Source of the DNA: Monomorium pharaonis
Taxonomy: Eukaryota > Arthropoda > Insecta > Hymenoptera > Formicidae
Length of the DNA: 64,000 bases
Reading direction: 5' to 3'
Assembly: GCF_013373865.1 (NCBI RefSeq)
Contig: NC_050471.1
Coordinates: 16,108,547-16,172,546, forward strand
The notes under the pieces were generated by a model. It made no database searches and was not told the DNA's origin. It saw only the letters and a list, made by a program, of their open reading frames with translations. Positions within the stretch are counted from its first letter, which is position 1, and each line of letters opens with the position of its first letter. The translations under genes and the position numbers were made by a program. Below are positions 9,998 to 21,064 of the stretch, piece by piece.

Positions 9998-11500
9998 CGT
10001 CGTTAATCCTGGTAATGCCAAGAGCAGCATGCACACATGTACACACTTACACGATATTTAAATCTGATCATTTACTTTCAAGAGAAATAAATTTTTAAAC
10101 TTTAAAGTTTTTATGTTAATTTCTTTTTTGAAAAAGTTTTTCTATCATAATTTGTTTATGAATTGATGATTTTATGAAAAAATTATCGTTTTTGTAACAT
10201 TTTTTCACAACAATGTAGCTCTTCTATAAAAAAAATCGTAGAAGAATGTTCCAGAGATGGATTTGTTAGGAAATGAATGAGCTTAAAAACTCCTACATTT
10301 TTAAATTGGGGAGCTGACTCCCTTGAGCTACTAATAATTAAAAAAAATTTTTTAAAGCACTGTTTTTGATATCCGCCATTTTATAAAACATTTGTTGTAA
10401 TTCAATTACGATTTATATGATTTTTAAGAGGAAAGTTTAAGCTTTAATTTGAACTTTGATTTTTGATACAATAATTGTGGGCGGATTTGTCGGTATTAGA
10501 AAATATTTAAAAATTTGAGAAAAATTATGTCACCCTTTTTATTGCGAGTGAGTTTATTCTATTGAATTTGTACGCGCGTTTGGTGCACTCGGTTGTTTAT
10601 GATTTAATGTTTGCGCCAATTATTGGAAATAAGGAGAGGGATCTTGGTTTGAATTACAAACCAATTTTATTAAAAATTTTAATCTCTTCTTTTGTTGTCG
10701 TCCACTCTTAGATAGAAGGTATTAGATAGAAAGACAAAATTTTATGTATACATATATATGTATATATAAATGTGTTCCAAAGAATTGCTATTGAAACGGG
10801 GACCACACTATTGACAGCGACAGTTTTGAAGATTGGCGCTACACTATTGGCAGCGACAATCGAAGCTACTCCTCGAATACTGTTGCTAAGTTATATTTGA
10901 TTAAGTTTTTCTCAAACATAGCAGAGAAGACATCCAAACTTTAATCAAAAATAGTTTTTTTATATTTGTATATATTTTAATTTATTAATAGTAAAGAAAA
11001 GATATAAATAAAAAATAATTTTAAACCGTCAAAGGAAGAAGAAAAGTTGGAATATATCTTTACGTTAGAAATTGCTTCAACTTGGAAATTTGAAGTTGAA
11101 GTATTGACTGATTTTGACTGACTCTGAATTGAACTGAACTATTGAATAATTTTGAACTATACTGAACTACTGAACTACACTATTCTGTTTTCCTTGGCCT
11201 TTGGCAGCTCTTTATATTTTGTCAGTAAGTGAGAGAGTGCCTCTTTAGGACTAATCAACACTTAAAAATTTTGAAAGACTTATACTTGCACTTGTTTATT
11301 TTGCACTTGTTAAGATAAGATAGGCAGCAGATGTAAGCCCTACTCCTGACTCTACGAAATCTTGGCTTCAACTTTCAAAGTTTTTAATTATACATTTTAT
11401 GATAAAAATTTCTTTAAATAAATTATGTTTGTCCTTATGCAAGCTGAATTTGTTACGTTTTTGAATCATTATTTTATTTTTACTAGATCTTTAAATATAA
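9998..11500. other. AT-rich intron sequence
   Basis: No gene is seen. There is a short direct repeat around 10806-10870 (CACTATTG-CAGCGACA twice), a TATA-rich stretch near 10747 and a run of GAACTA-like words around 11120-11180. Confidence 0.4.
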
Positions 11501-11510
11501 AACAGGTATA

Positions 11511-11747
11511 CAGGGTGGTTGAAATTGTTTGACAAAGCTCTTGCATAAAGGTAGAACGGACCAAACTAAATAGAAACGTCCTCTACCATTTTACAATTTT
11601 CGCAATAGTTAATGAGTTATTAATTAAGAAAGAATAGAAAATAAAAAAGAATAGGAAGCTTATAAATAACTTAATGGTAGAAGACGTTTCTACTCAGTTT
11701 GATCTATCTCTATGCAAGCACCATGTCAAAAAATTTCAGCCACCCTG
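11511..11747. mobile_element. 237-bp TA-flanked inverted-repeat element
   Basis: It begins CAGGGTGGTTGAAAT and ends ATTTCAGCCACCCTG, flanked by TA at 11509-11510 and 11748-11749. The arms extend about 80 bp inward. Size, ends and TA duplication fit a Tc1/mariner-type miniature element. Confidence 0.75.
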
Positions 11748-11751
11748 TATA

Positions 11752-12461
11752 TTAAGGGTATGTAAAGTTTCCATCGTTTTTAAGGCAATGTTTTTCATTA
11801 ATATTATTATAAATGACATAGTACCTTTAATATTTTCAAAATATTTTCTGACATTATTTACTACTTTTTGCCATTTTTAAAAGATGAATTAGGCCACGAT
11901 GAAAGAAATCTTTATTCTTAGAATGAATGAAGTTATCGATGAATTGCTGTATTTTCTCAACATTGTGAAATTGTGGACCAGAAAAACTTTGTTGCATAGA
12001 ACGAAATAAATGAAATTTCTGGAACAATATCTAGAGAATATGCCGGGTGTGATAGGATTTCTTATTATAATCTTATTAAAGTTTTCCGAGTTGTCAATGC
12101 AACATGAGCATTGTTGTGCAGAAAAATTACTTTGTTTTGCTTTCTCGCAAAATAATGCCGTTTCTCAGTCAATTGCTCATTCAACTGCCTCAATTGTCGA
12201 CTGTATAATTCCGCAGTGATAGTTTGAGATCGTTTTAATAGTTTGTAATACACACTTTGCATATTCCAGTAGATACATAAAAGGACCTTATGACCATGGA
12301 TACGAATTAAAATACGGTTATGTCAAGGAATGTGACTTATTATGCGTCAATTTCTATACAGATTAACCAATATTGACATAACAAACGTGCATTGCAACTT
12401 TTATATAAATAAATCACAATGTTGTCTATATGTGAATGATGGAAGTTTTTGCATACCCTAA
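11752..12461 (-). mobile_element. Internally deleted mariner
   Basis: The terminal repeats are TTAAGGGTATGTAAAG on the left and GCATACCCTAA on the right, with GATGGAA further in, flanked by TA (11750-11751 and 12462-12463). At 710 bp it is about half of a full mariner. Only the middle of the transposase remains. Its left TA shares the border of the miniature element ending at 11747. Confidence 0.7.
12065..12262 (-). pseudogene. Mariner transposase fragment
   Basis: The - strand reads VYYKLLKRSQTITAELYSRQ, then LTEKRHYFARKQNKVIFLHNNAHVA. This aligns by eye with the central region of mariner transposases (YYELLKPGQT...LNRALKEKRP...KVILLHDNARPH). The catalytic Asp of HDN is changed to Asn (HNN), and the N-terminal DNA-binding domain and the first and third catalytic Asp are missing, so the fragment is inactive. 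Confidence 0.8.
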
Positions 12462-12469
12462 TAATATTT

Positions 12470-14084
12470 TAACAAGGTTTACTTTTAATTTATTTAAAAA
12501 GATATTCCTCCTTGCAATTAAGAAAGTTGTTATCACTATTACTAAAATTATTTAATTGATACGAACATATTAATCAATTTTATTAACATATTACATCTTT
12601 AAAAATAACGATAAATTAGATAATAGGGATACAGATAATTCAAATGTTGACAATAAAACAGTCTTTGTGATTCCATATATAAGAACTATCTTGGAAAAAT
12701 TCAATGGATTTAACAAAAAATATAACCGTGGAGTTGTTTTTTCCATTCTCAATTTTTTAAAAAAGTTTATTTAACCCTCACGGTACTATCTGAGAGAGGG
12801 GGACTTTAGGATTCCAAGCATTAGTTCACTACTTGGCAGAGCTAGTGTGTCCTTAGGAGCTGAAGGGCAAGCATCAAAATTCTATGCTAGTATTTTTTAC
12901 CCAGTTTGTACGGAACGTCACAAAACTGCTGGGTTAGGTAAAACCAAGTTTTGCATAAAAATAATTTTATTTGTGTTTTTGGCAAGTTTAATGCAAAATT
13001 TCATTATTTAATGTAAAATAAGTGAACATAAAGTGTTATTTATTACTTTAACTCATTACGTCCCATGACGAAACGAGTCGCGATGTTGAAAAAGTGTTAA
13101 CGCAATTCTTGGTAGCGTTTCTAGCAATATTTTTTGTGACAGAAAGTTAGTTGCAAAAAAATTTTAAATAATTTGTTATAAACAAATTAACAAATAACAG
13201 CCACACTAAAATAAAAAAGTAATTTGGCCTGTATACCAGACACATATTGATTTTGGTTTGTTGAATCCAAATCTGAGGTCAGAATTGGTAAATTGGTTTA
13301 TTGTTCCGAGTTAACCCCCAAAAAGATCAAAATCCACGGAATCCCTGCTTAAAATGACAGATAGATTATGATTGAATCTTATTCAATTAGAATTTCTATG
13401 GTAATAAATATGACCTATAATACTAATAAAATGTTACATAGACTTTTAATGTAATTTAATAATATCTTATAATATTATTTCTTTCAAGAATGTTGAATAT
13501 GGAAAAGTTTATGCCAATATGTTTTTATACACAGAAATTTTATTAAAAGTTGTTCTGTAACATTCTATACAAATAAATTTATCATGATCTATGTCAAAAT
13601 TTCTAGAAAATCTTAATTCTCACGATTAATCAAATTTAATGTAAAATTTCTATCTATTTTATTGTTTCTGTATCATGCAAAACTGTTAATAATATTTTAC
13701 CATAAAAATATACTTTTAATGCAATCAATTTGTATCATAGTCGAACTAATAAAAATTTTCGTTTTATTATAAGTCACATCATATTTTATCTATTTCTATA
13801 CTTCAGAAATTAATGCTTTCCTATACCAGACAATTTATAATATATATAATATTATAATATATATATATATATATTGTATATAAAAAATAACATTCTTAAA
13901 TATAATACTATCAATCTTATTTAATTGTATAAATAACATACCACATTTAATAACATTTTATCATGTATCAATCACATATACATCCTATCTAATTTTATTA
14001 TATCTGTAAATTTATGTTATTCTATATGTAAGGATAATTCTATGATATTCTATTTATGTGTATATTTGAATTTATGATGCATTA
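12470..14084. other. AT-rich intron sequence with one repeat relic
   Basis: No gene is seen. At about 13250-13290 the words TTGTTGAATCCAAATCTGAGG and GTCAGAATTGG match the inner end of the element family at 46670 and 55092. A (TA)n tract lies at 13838-13880. Confidence 0.4.

Positions 14085-14163
<79 letters not shown>
14085..14163. repeat. (TG)n/(CGTG)n microsatellite
   Basis: Pure alternating TG, then at least seventeen TGCG units. The open frame through it is low-complexity. Confidence 0.95.
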
Positions 14164-15503
14164 TTCTATAACTTTAGGGTTTTTTGTATACTTATGTATG
14201 CGATTGTATGTAACTATATGTGTATGCGATTGTATGATATTCTATTCACTTTAAATTATGTAATTATGGAAATTATGCAAATTTATCTACATACGTATCC
14301 GATTCTATGTACGTACCTCTATTATATTCTATCTATGAGAGCATGTAACTCAATGGTATTCTATTTATGTGTGTACGATTAAGATAGGTACATTTGCCAC
14401 TCGCAAAAGCTGGAGGTTATTGCAAAATTACGGGTTGAAGTGAGGAAAAAGCAGTTTTTTGCTTGCGTCTCGTAAACTAAAAACGGAATCGAAAAAAGTT
14501 TTTAATAAAAGTTGTAGGTATTAAGTAGACCTACAATAATAAATTTGGTTCATTAAGATCGGTCGATTAGTTTAGTTGTAAAATAGAAAAAACCATGACA
14601 AATGGCCTTCTTTAAAATTGTTTATAATTTTCTCAAAAATTAATTTAAGCATTTGAAGTTATAGGAAAATATAGCTTTTATTACGATAAAAAAGTGTACT
14701 AAATTTCATCAAAAAATATTAATAACTTTTCGAATTATATCAATTGCTTATCCGAAAAGTGCTCCACTAACATTTAATTTCTACATTTTTGAGACCATAC
14801 ACAAACTCGAATCAAAGTTTTTTTCTCTTTTTAAAGAGTTGAAGTGTCATATTGGTATTACAAAATGTATGCAATGCAATTAAGTGCCTTAAATAAACGT
14901 GTAAAAACAAGGTTAATTATTAATTAAATAACTTTTAAAGTATTACGCTATCAAAATGAGGTAAGATATATTTGAAAGGTGCGATTTTTCTTTCAATTTT
15001 AAAAAAAGTACATTATCCTAAGTTGCTTAAAAGCCAAGATAATTTTTTTTTTTGAAAAATTATTGTTGTTACAGTTATGAATATTAAGAGCTGAAATTTT
15101 GACATTGTCTTATTAAAAAGTTAAAGTAGTCTTTCCCAAAAGTTTGAAACAATTCATGAAGATCGACCACTGTAAACGTGTTAACAAAAGCAGTATCAAT
15201 CCGAGAGCGGCGGCCAGCGATGCCGCGCGCGCGCATATAAAATTGATCTGGCGCGTTCAAATTACTTTAATCGTCATTATCTGGGGAACTAAGCATCTGA
15301 GAAAGACAGTTCTTTTTTAAATCTGGGCTATCTCGACGAGACAAGATTAACAAGCTGAACTATATTTCTTCCTTATATTCTCCTTATATTTCTTCACATA
15401 AACGTACTTAGAAAATAATATAATACTTTTTGTCGCCAGTGGTGTATAAAAATAAATTGATAAATTTATTTAGTCGATTGTTTGGCAATCCGTTTATTAA
15501 AAA

Positions 15504-15540
15504 CACAACGTTTCGACCATTGATTTTGGTCCTCCTCAGG
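15504..15540 (-). ncRNA. Hammerhead-ribozyme-like core in Penelope 3' region
   Basis: On the - strand the sequence reads CTGAGGA, then GGACC-loop-GGTC, then GAAAC. CUGANGA, a short stem II and GAAAC are the conserved pieces of a hammerhead ribozyme, and such ribozymes are known in Penelope-like elements. I could not identify a convincing stem III and cleavage triplet, so activity is not claimed. The mirrored copy at 21452-21486 has CCGAAGA and GAAAT instead, which would break the core. Confidence 0.45.
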
Positions 15541-15965
15541 TGTACATAAGATGTTAAATTACGGCGTAATAGTTTTTAAAATTTCGGACCAGCGAAAATA
15601 AAACATGTTTTATAACAAATCGTTACAATAAATAAGATTAATTAAATTTAATATTACATTGTACATTTTTAAAAAACGACGCAACGAAATACTCGGAAAC
15701 GGCGGAAATATAAGTAGTAAGAATAGTAAAAACTTACATGTCAAATTCTTAACGTGATGTTTTGAACGATATGTAAATTACAATTACGCATAGTGTGTAT
15801 TAAATGTCGTAGAACTTATATATAACGCAGAGACAAGATAGATCACGTCAAATAAGTAACAGATCGGTGAGACGACTAAAAGTCAGATACAATATTTAAA
15901 CAACAATAGTTATCAATGTACAGATACCAAAACTAAGTCATTGTTATTATTCTATTATAGGGTGT

Positions 15966-16334
15966 TCAGATTTTCCGTGCCTTTCTGTAGAGGTTCATAG
16001 AATTTTTGTTCCTCTTTATGAAAAACATCTCAGCCATTTCCCTCTTTTTTCTATTATTTTCAATATGTAATATTTGAGGATTTTGCCAATTAAAATCATG
16101 ATTTTCTTTTACTCTATGTTTGCTGACCACTGAGTGTTCACTCTCATTCTTTTTTATATCATTTTTATGTTCGTTTATCCGTGTTATTAGCTGACGTTTT
16201 GTTTGCCCAATGTAGGAATAGTTACAGTTATTACATTTTAAATGGTAAACTACATTTGTTCTATTTAAGGTGTCCAACTTATCCTTGCCCTTTTTGATAA
16301 TCCTGTCAAGCTTTTTAGGGCCGGTGAAAAGCAT
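15966..16334 (-). pseudogene. Penelope-like GIY-YIG endonuclease domain
   Basis: The 122-residue frame contains NVVYHLKCNNCNYSYIGQTK, the GIY-YIG core as found in Penelope-like elements with the CxxC that precedes it, then QLITRINEHK (catalytic Arg region), SKHRVKENHDFNW and REMAEMFFIK, where the Glu is the likely metal ligand. This domain nicks target DNA during retrotransposition. It is joined to the reverse transcriptase only through a frameshift at about 16335; the C-terminus also shifts frame (compare the + strand copy, which ends NLNTPYNRI). Confidence 0.85.
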
Positions 16335-16335
16335 G

Positions 16336-17046
16336 CTAATTCCAATTCTTTTTAGATGTTGACCAATACCATCCGTAATACCCTTTATGTAAGGCAGAGT
16401 TAGAACTTTTTTTATAATCTATCCTACTTTTTTCTTTAGTCAAACTATTGTTAAAAGACAGTGACCCGTGATTCAGTTTTTTAATTCTTCGGTTAATGAA
16501 TTTATTAATAATCTTGTCTGGAAAGCAATTATTTTTTAAAATGTTTTTTACTATAATAATTAGAAGCATGAAATCTTTTGTCAGACAATAAAATTGCTCG
16601 GTTAACTAAATTAATTATGGTATTGGTCTTGTATTTCATTGGGTGGTTGGACTAATAATTTATGTAGCGTCTAGAAAATGTAGATTTTCTGTACCAATTT
16701 GTTAACAGCCCTTTATCCTCCCGAATGATCATAATATCCAAAAAAGGCAGTGTACTGTTATTTTCGCATTCATGTGTGAATTTCAACCCAGGATGATAAT
16801 TATTAAAAATTGAAAGGACATTCTCTATTTTGTTATGAGGCAAAATGGTGATTACGTCATCAACATACCGATGAAATATTGGAATACTAAATTTTAATTT
16901 TTGCAAGCAACTGGTTTCAAGGTCGTCTAATACCATATCCGCTAAAATTGGAGATAACGGCGACCCCATAGGGCTACCATACACCTGCTCATAAAACATA
17001 CCGTCGAAACTAAAGCAAGTGGAACTTAAAATCAAATCCACCGCAT
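16336..17046 (-). pseudogene. Penelope-like reverse transcriptase, C-terminal half and linker
   Basis: The segment 17046-16652 reads FYEQVYGSPMGSPLSPILAD, then HRYVDDVITIL (YVDD catalytic motif), then CENNSTLPFLDIMI, all typical of Penelope-like reverse transcriptases. After stops near 16570-16650 the segment 16569-16336 encodes the linker (INKFINRRIKKLN) leading to the endonuclease. At 17046 the coding sequence is cut by the 2,955-bp insertion; the missing N-terminal half continues at 20007. Confidence 0.85.
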
Positions 17047-20001
17047 CACAGTGGGCCAGGAGACCAGAAAAAGTGGCCAAAAGTCGATTCTAGAAATAAG
17101 GTCAGACAAATGTCCTGTCTTAATCTTGATAGTCGAAAGTAATTATTTTGAAAATTTTATTTGATTTGATTAGTTGCTTTATATTTGACAACAATATTAA
17201 CTTTTAAAATCATGGATGCAGTTGAAAATTTTACTTTTCAAATATTTTATTAGCATTGCTGTATTTCCGTAAACAAAAAGTCTTTTATTACTTCTCATCC
17301 ATTATTATATATAGACAAATCATTATAATGGAGTTCAAAGTAAATAGTGCAAGAATTAAAAAAATGGTATATCTTTATACTCATTTATTATTGAAATTTG
17401 ATAGGTTGCGCATATTTTCAAATTATGGCTCCCTTAAACTCCGCCAGTTATTGACATTAATCGAGTAGTATTGAATTCTTTTAAGTATGTATTTTAAAAA
17501 TATGGTGCCCACTTTTGCCCGTTTTTGCATAATTTGAAGAATTTTATAATAATTCGAGACTGTACGCGCATGTAAGATGTAAAGAATTGATTTTTGCACA
17601 TTGTGTACTATATTAATATTAATGTTAAAATTAAATTTAATTCAGAATTGTTGAATAATATGTAATATATTTTGTAGATTACTGTCAAAATCTAAAAATT
17701 CAAAATAGCGGATTCAATATGGCGGATGAGAAATGTAAAAACATGGCAATTTTAATGCAAATTTTTTATTGGAGATTTTTAAGGACGCTGATTACGAACA
17801 TGCTATTCAATTTTTTAAATTTAAAATGGCGAATTCAAAATGGCAGATCAAAAATGCAAAAACTTGTCGTTTATTGATAAAAATTTTTTTTCAAGTGTTT
17901 TTGAGATCTTTAAGAGGTTACATACACCCAGAAATTTTAAGAAAATGCATTTTTTGTTTTTTGCATATTTGTAAAGTATAAGGTCTTGAGAATATCCCTT
18001 GCAAGTTTCAAAGTGATTCTTTGAAAATTGTCGGAGATATAGTGAAAAAGGTCTAAGCGCGTTCGACGACGCTGGGGCGCGATGGGCGCCTTCTAATCCT
18101 TCACAGCAGGTAGCTTACGCAAGAATATTACGCCGGCAAGCTAAAATCGAAGCCTTTGATGCCGCTATATTTGGGGAGGGTTCACTGTATGGCCCTGGAG
18201 TGGATGACTCCATGTAAGTTTGAAAAAAAGTTATCTACGTTTTAACCGAATGTCAAATTTTAAACGCGTTTTTCTCGAAACCATGTTTTCAAAACGCGTG
18301 CCAAAAATATCTCGAAAACGGCTGGATCGATTTATTTAAAATTTGGAGGGCTTAATCTACACAAAAAAAGGCAGTCTTTATTGTAGCGGTTTTTTTAAAG
18401 CCCTTACTTTTTTGTTAAGTTAAAAAGACGACCGATTTTTATCCTAAAAAATCGCTTTTTTTCTTTAAACGGCCGCCATTTTGTAAAAAATCGATATTTT
18501 AAAAATCGGCTACGATAAAGACTAGATAATATCATTCAGTTTAAGAAAATTCTAGGTTGGTCTGTTTCAGATAAGTTCTGTACGAGCTGCAATTGGCACC
18601 GCAAAGCACCTTTTTTCAACAAAGTCTTGCGACGAGGACAATATTTCCGCCATTTTTAAATATTTTCAGTTCAAATTTATTCTGAAACATGTTCTAAGAA
18701 TGTATTTTAAAGTAAAGAAAACTAGGATTAATTACATACATTAGGTTTCGAAAAAAAAAATCGAGAAAGAGGCCTATTTTTTACGTCTCTGGGTGTATGT
18801 AACCCCTTAATTACAAATTTGCTATTCGAATTCTAAATTCAAAATGACGAAATCAAAGTGGCAAAAAAAGTTTATTGTAATATAAATAAATATAAGTGGT
18901 TGGATGTCTATGAAAATAGGATATTAAAAATTTAAATCAAATATTTTATCAAATTTTCCCGCGATTAGCCTACATAACTATAGTTTCTGAGATCTACTGC
19001 GAGAAGGTTGCAAGACATCATCGGACTTTATTTGTTTTTTTTATTTAAAAAATTAAAAAGCATATTTGTAATCAGCGTCCTTGAAAACTTCTGATAAAAA
19101 ATTTGCATTAAAATTGCCATGTTTTTACATTTCTTGATAAAGATGTTATATCCGCCTTATTGGATCTGCCATTTTGAATTTTTAGGTTTTGAAATCATAT
19201 TTGTTATTAGCAACCTCCAAAACCGCCATATATCCAGTTTTATATTAAAACGAACCAATTTTTATTAATTTTAGTCGCCATATTGTATCCGCCATTTTGA
19301 ATTTTTAAATTTTGACATTATATTTGTTATTAGCGACCTCAAAAATCCTTATATATAAAGTTTTATTAAAATCCGACAAAATCTTGACTTTTAGCACTTT
19401 TTCTGGTTTCTTGGCCCACTGTGCATAATGAGAGGCAAGGAGACTCATTATACAAAATATTCCATAAAGGGTTTTAAATCATACTGCAACCTCCACCTTA
19501 GATCTCCACCTTAGGAAATTATAATTTTTGCAGACTATTATTATTAGATTATTATTTTGTAGACTAATTGCTATTATTATAGTTTAAAAATTAATAATTT
19601 GTTTTTAATTTTAATTACTATTTTAATTTTGTTTTTAAATTCTGACTTTAGATTCAAATCAATTGGATTCAACAATCATAAATATCTACCATTATCGAAC
19701 TTTACGATTAGAGTACTTTAACATTTTTATCCGCTATTTTGAATCCGCCATTTTGAATTTCTAAGTTTTGTGTTTTGATTTGAAATCAGCAGCTCTGAAA
19801 AGCTACGAAAACCAAATTTCAGCACAATCGGAGCAATTTTAGCATTTTTATCCGCCATTTTGTATCTGCCATTTTGAATTTCTAAATTTTGAATTTAAAT
19901 TAGAAATCAGCGATCCCCAAAACTACTGAGTTCCAAATTTGACAGTAATTAGAGCACTTTTAGAATTTTGGCCACTTTTTGGGGTCTCCTGGCCCACTGT
20001 G
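17047..20001. mobile_element. 2,955-bp inverted-repeat DNA element inside the Penelope RT
   Basis: It starts CACAGTGGGCCAGGAGACC and ends with the inverse (GGTCTCCTGGCCCACTGTG), with terminal repeats of about 37 bp. It is flanked by CGCAT on both sides (17042-17046 and 20002-20006), a 5-bp target duplication. A further copy of the right end lies inside at 19395-19423 (TTCTTGGCCCACTGTG), so it may be two copies fused or a nested insertion. The interior holds repeated AATATGGCGGAT modules and a coding-like island at 18017. No transposase was recognised, so the superfamily is open. Confidence 0.75.
18017..18217 (+). other. Coding-like GC-rich island, unrecognised protein fragment
   Basis: From about 18059 to 18214 the composition turns sharply GC-rich inside AT-rich DNA, and one frame stays open for 66 codons. 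It reads LSAFDDAGARWAPSNPSQQ, then ARILRRQAKIEAFDAAIF, then GEGSLYGPGVDDSM, with balanced amino-acid composition and no low-complexity bias. It ends ATG-TAA, where CAT|GTAAGT also makes a good splice donor. I do not recognise the family. It could be a captured host exon or a piece of the element's own gene. Confidence 0.4.
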
Positions 20002-20006
20002 CGCAT

Positions 20007-20710
20007 GTATGAATTGTGGTAATTGTAACGTTGGTATGAATTATGGTAATTGTAAACGTTTTTGTGTGCAGCGATATCTTATGCCATCGTGTTCTCAACG
20101 ATTCAAAAACCAGTTCTTTTGGAATGTTAGTGAACAACGATGTTACATCTAACGAAACTAATCGTTGCTCTCCAATCTTAACATTGCTAATGTAGTTCAC
20201 AAAGGACCAACTGTTATTAATATGTGATTTAGATTTATCGATGGAATTCTATAATAATCTATGCAAAAAACATACAACATTGTAAGAAGGACTTCCAATG
20301 GTTGAAATAATCACGCATAAGGGAAAGCCATCCCTATGTATTTTGAGAAGAACATAGCATCGTGGAAGATTTTCATTTGTACATCTGAGATCTCTATAAT
20401 CAATTTTGTCAATAATGTTATTGTCCCGCCACGATTTCACAAGCTGATTGAGTTTAGAATTAAGTTTTTTAGTAGGATCTTTTTGAATTTTTTAATAAGT
20501 GGAACTGTCATTTAATAAATCAAGCATCTTATTGTTATAATCTTCCCTATCCATAATAACAGTGACTTGCCCTTTATCGGCGCGTGTGACAAAGATATCA
20601 CCTTCTGCTTGCAGAAATTTTCTACATTCGGCAAACTGGTTTAAAATGTACCTATTCATATAGTTTACATGATATTTGTTGCTAAGGAACTTTTGTAAAT
20701 AATTGGTCAC
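20007..20710 (-). pseudogene. Penelope-like reverse transcriptase, N-terminal half
   Basis: Three overlapping frames on the - strand give FAECRKFLQAEGDIFVTRAD and KGQVTVIMDREDYNNKMLDL (20710-20492), then WRDNNIIDKIDYRDLRC with PRCYVLLKIHRDGFPL (20440-20249), then IGEQRLVSLDVTSLFTNIP (20200-20130). The TRADKGQVTVIMD and VSLDVTSLFTNIP segments are hallmarks of Penelope-like reverse transcriptases, the latter carrying the first catalytic Asp. The 20007-20065 segment contains a short duplicated stretch just before the insertion point. Frameshifts near 20245 and 20485 disable it. Confidence 0.8.
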
Positions 20711-20711
20711 C

Positions 20712-21064
20712 AGGATAAGTTGGACACCTTAAATAGAACAAATGTAGTTTACCATTTAAAATGTAATAACTGTAACTATTCCTACATTGGGCAAACAAAA
20801 CGTCAGCTAATAACATGGATAAACAAACATAAGAACGATATAAGAAAGAATAAGAGTGAACACTCAATGGTCAGCAAACATAGAGTGAAAGAAAATCATG
20901 ATTTTAATTGGCAAAACCCTCAAATATTACATATTGAAAATAATAGAAAAAAGAGGGAAATGGCTGAGATGTTCTTCATAAAGAGGAACAAAGATTCTAT
21001 CAATCTACAGAAAGACACGGAAAATCTGAACACCCCGTATAATAGAATAATAACGATGACTTAA
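20712..21064 (+). pseudogene. Second Penelope-like GIY-YIG domain, opposite orientation
   Basis: The product is nearly the same as the one at 15966-16334 (NVVYHLKCNNCNYSYIGQTK, RQLITWINKHKNDIRK) but on the + strand, beginning abruptly at AGGATAAGTTGG where homology to the other copy starts. The Arg of LITRINEH is changed to Trp (LITWINKH), which would remove the catalytic Arg. It has no upstream reverse transcriptase on its own strand. Confidence 0.8.
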
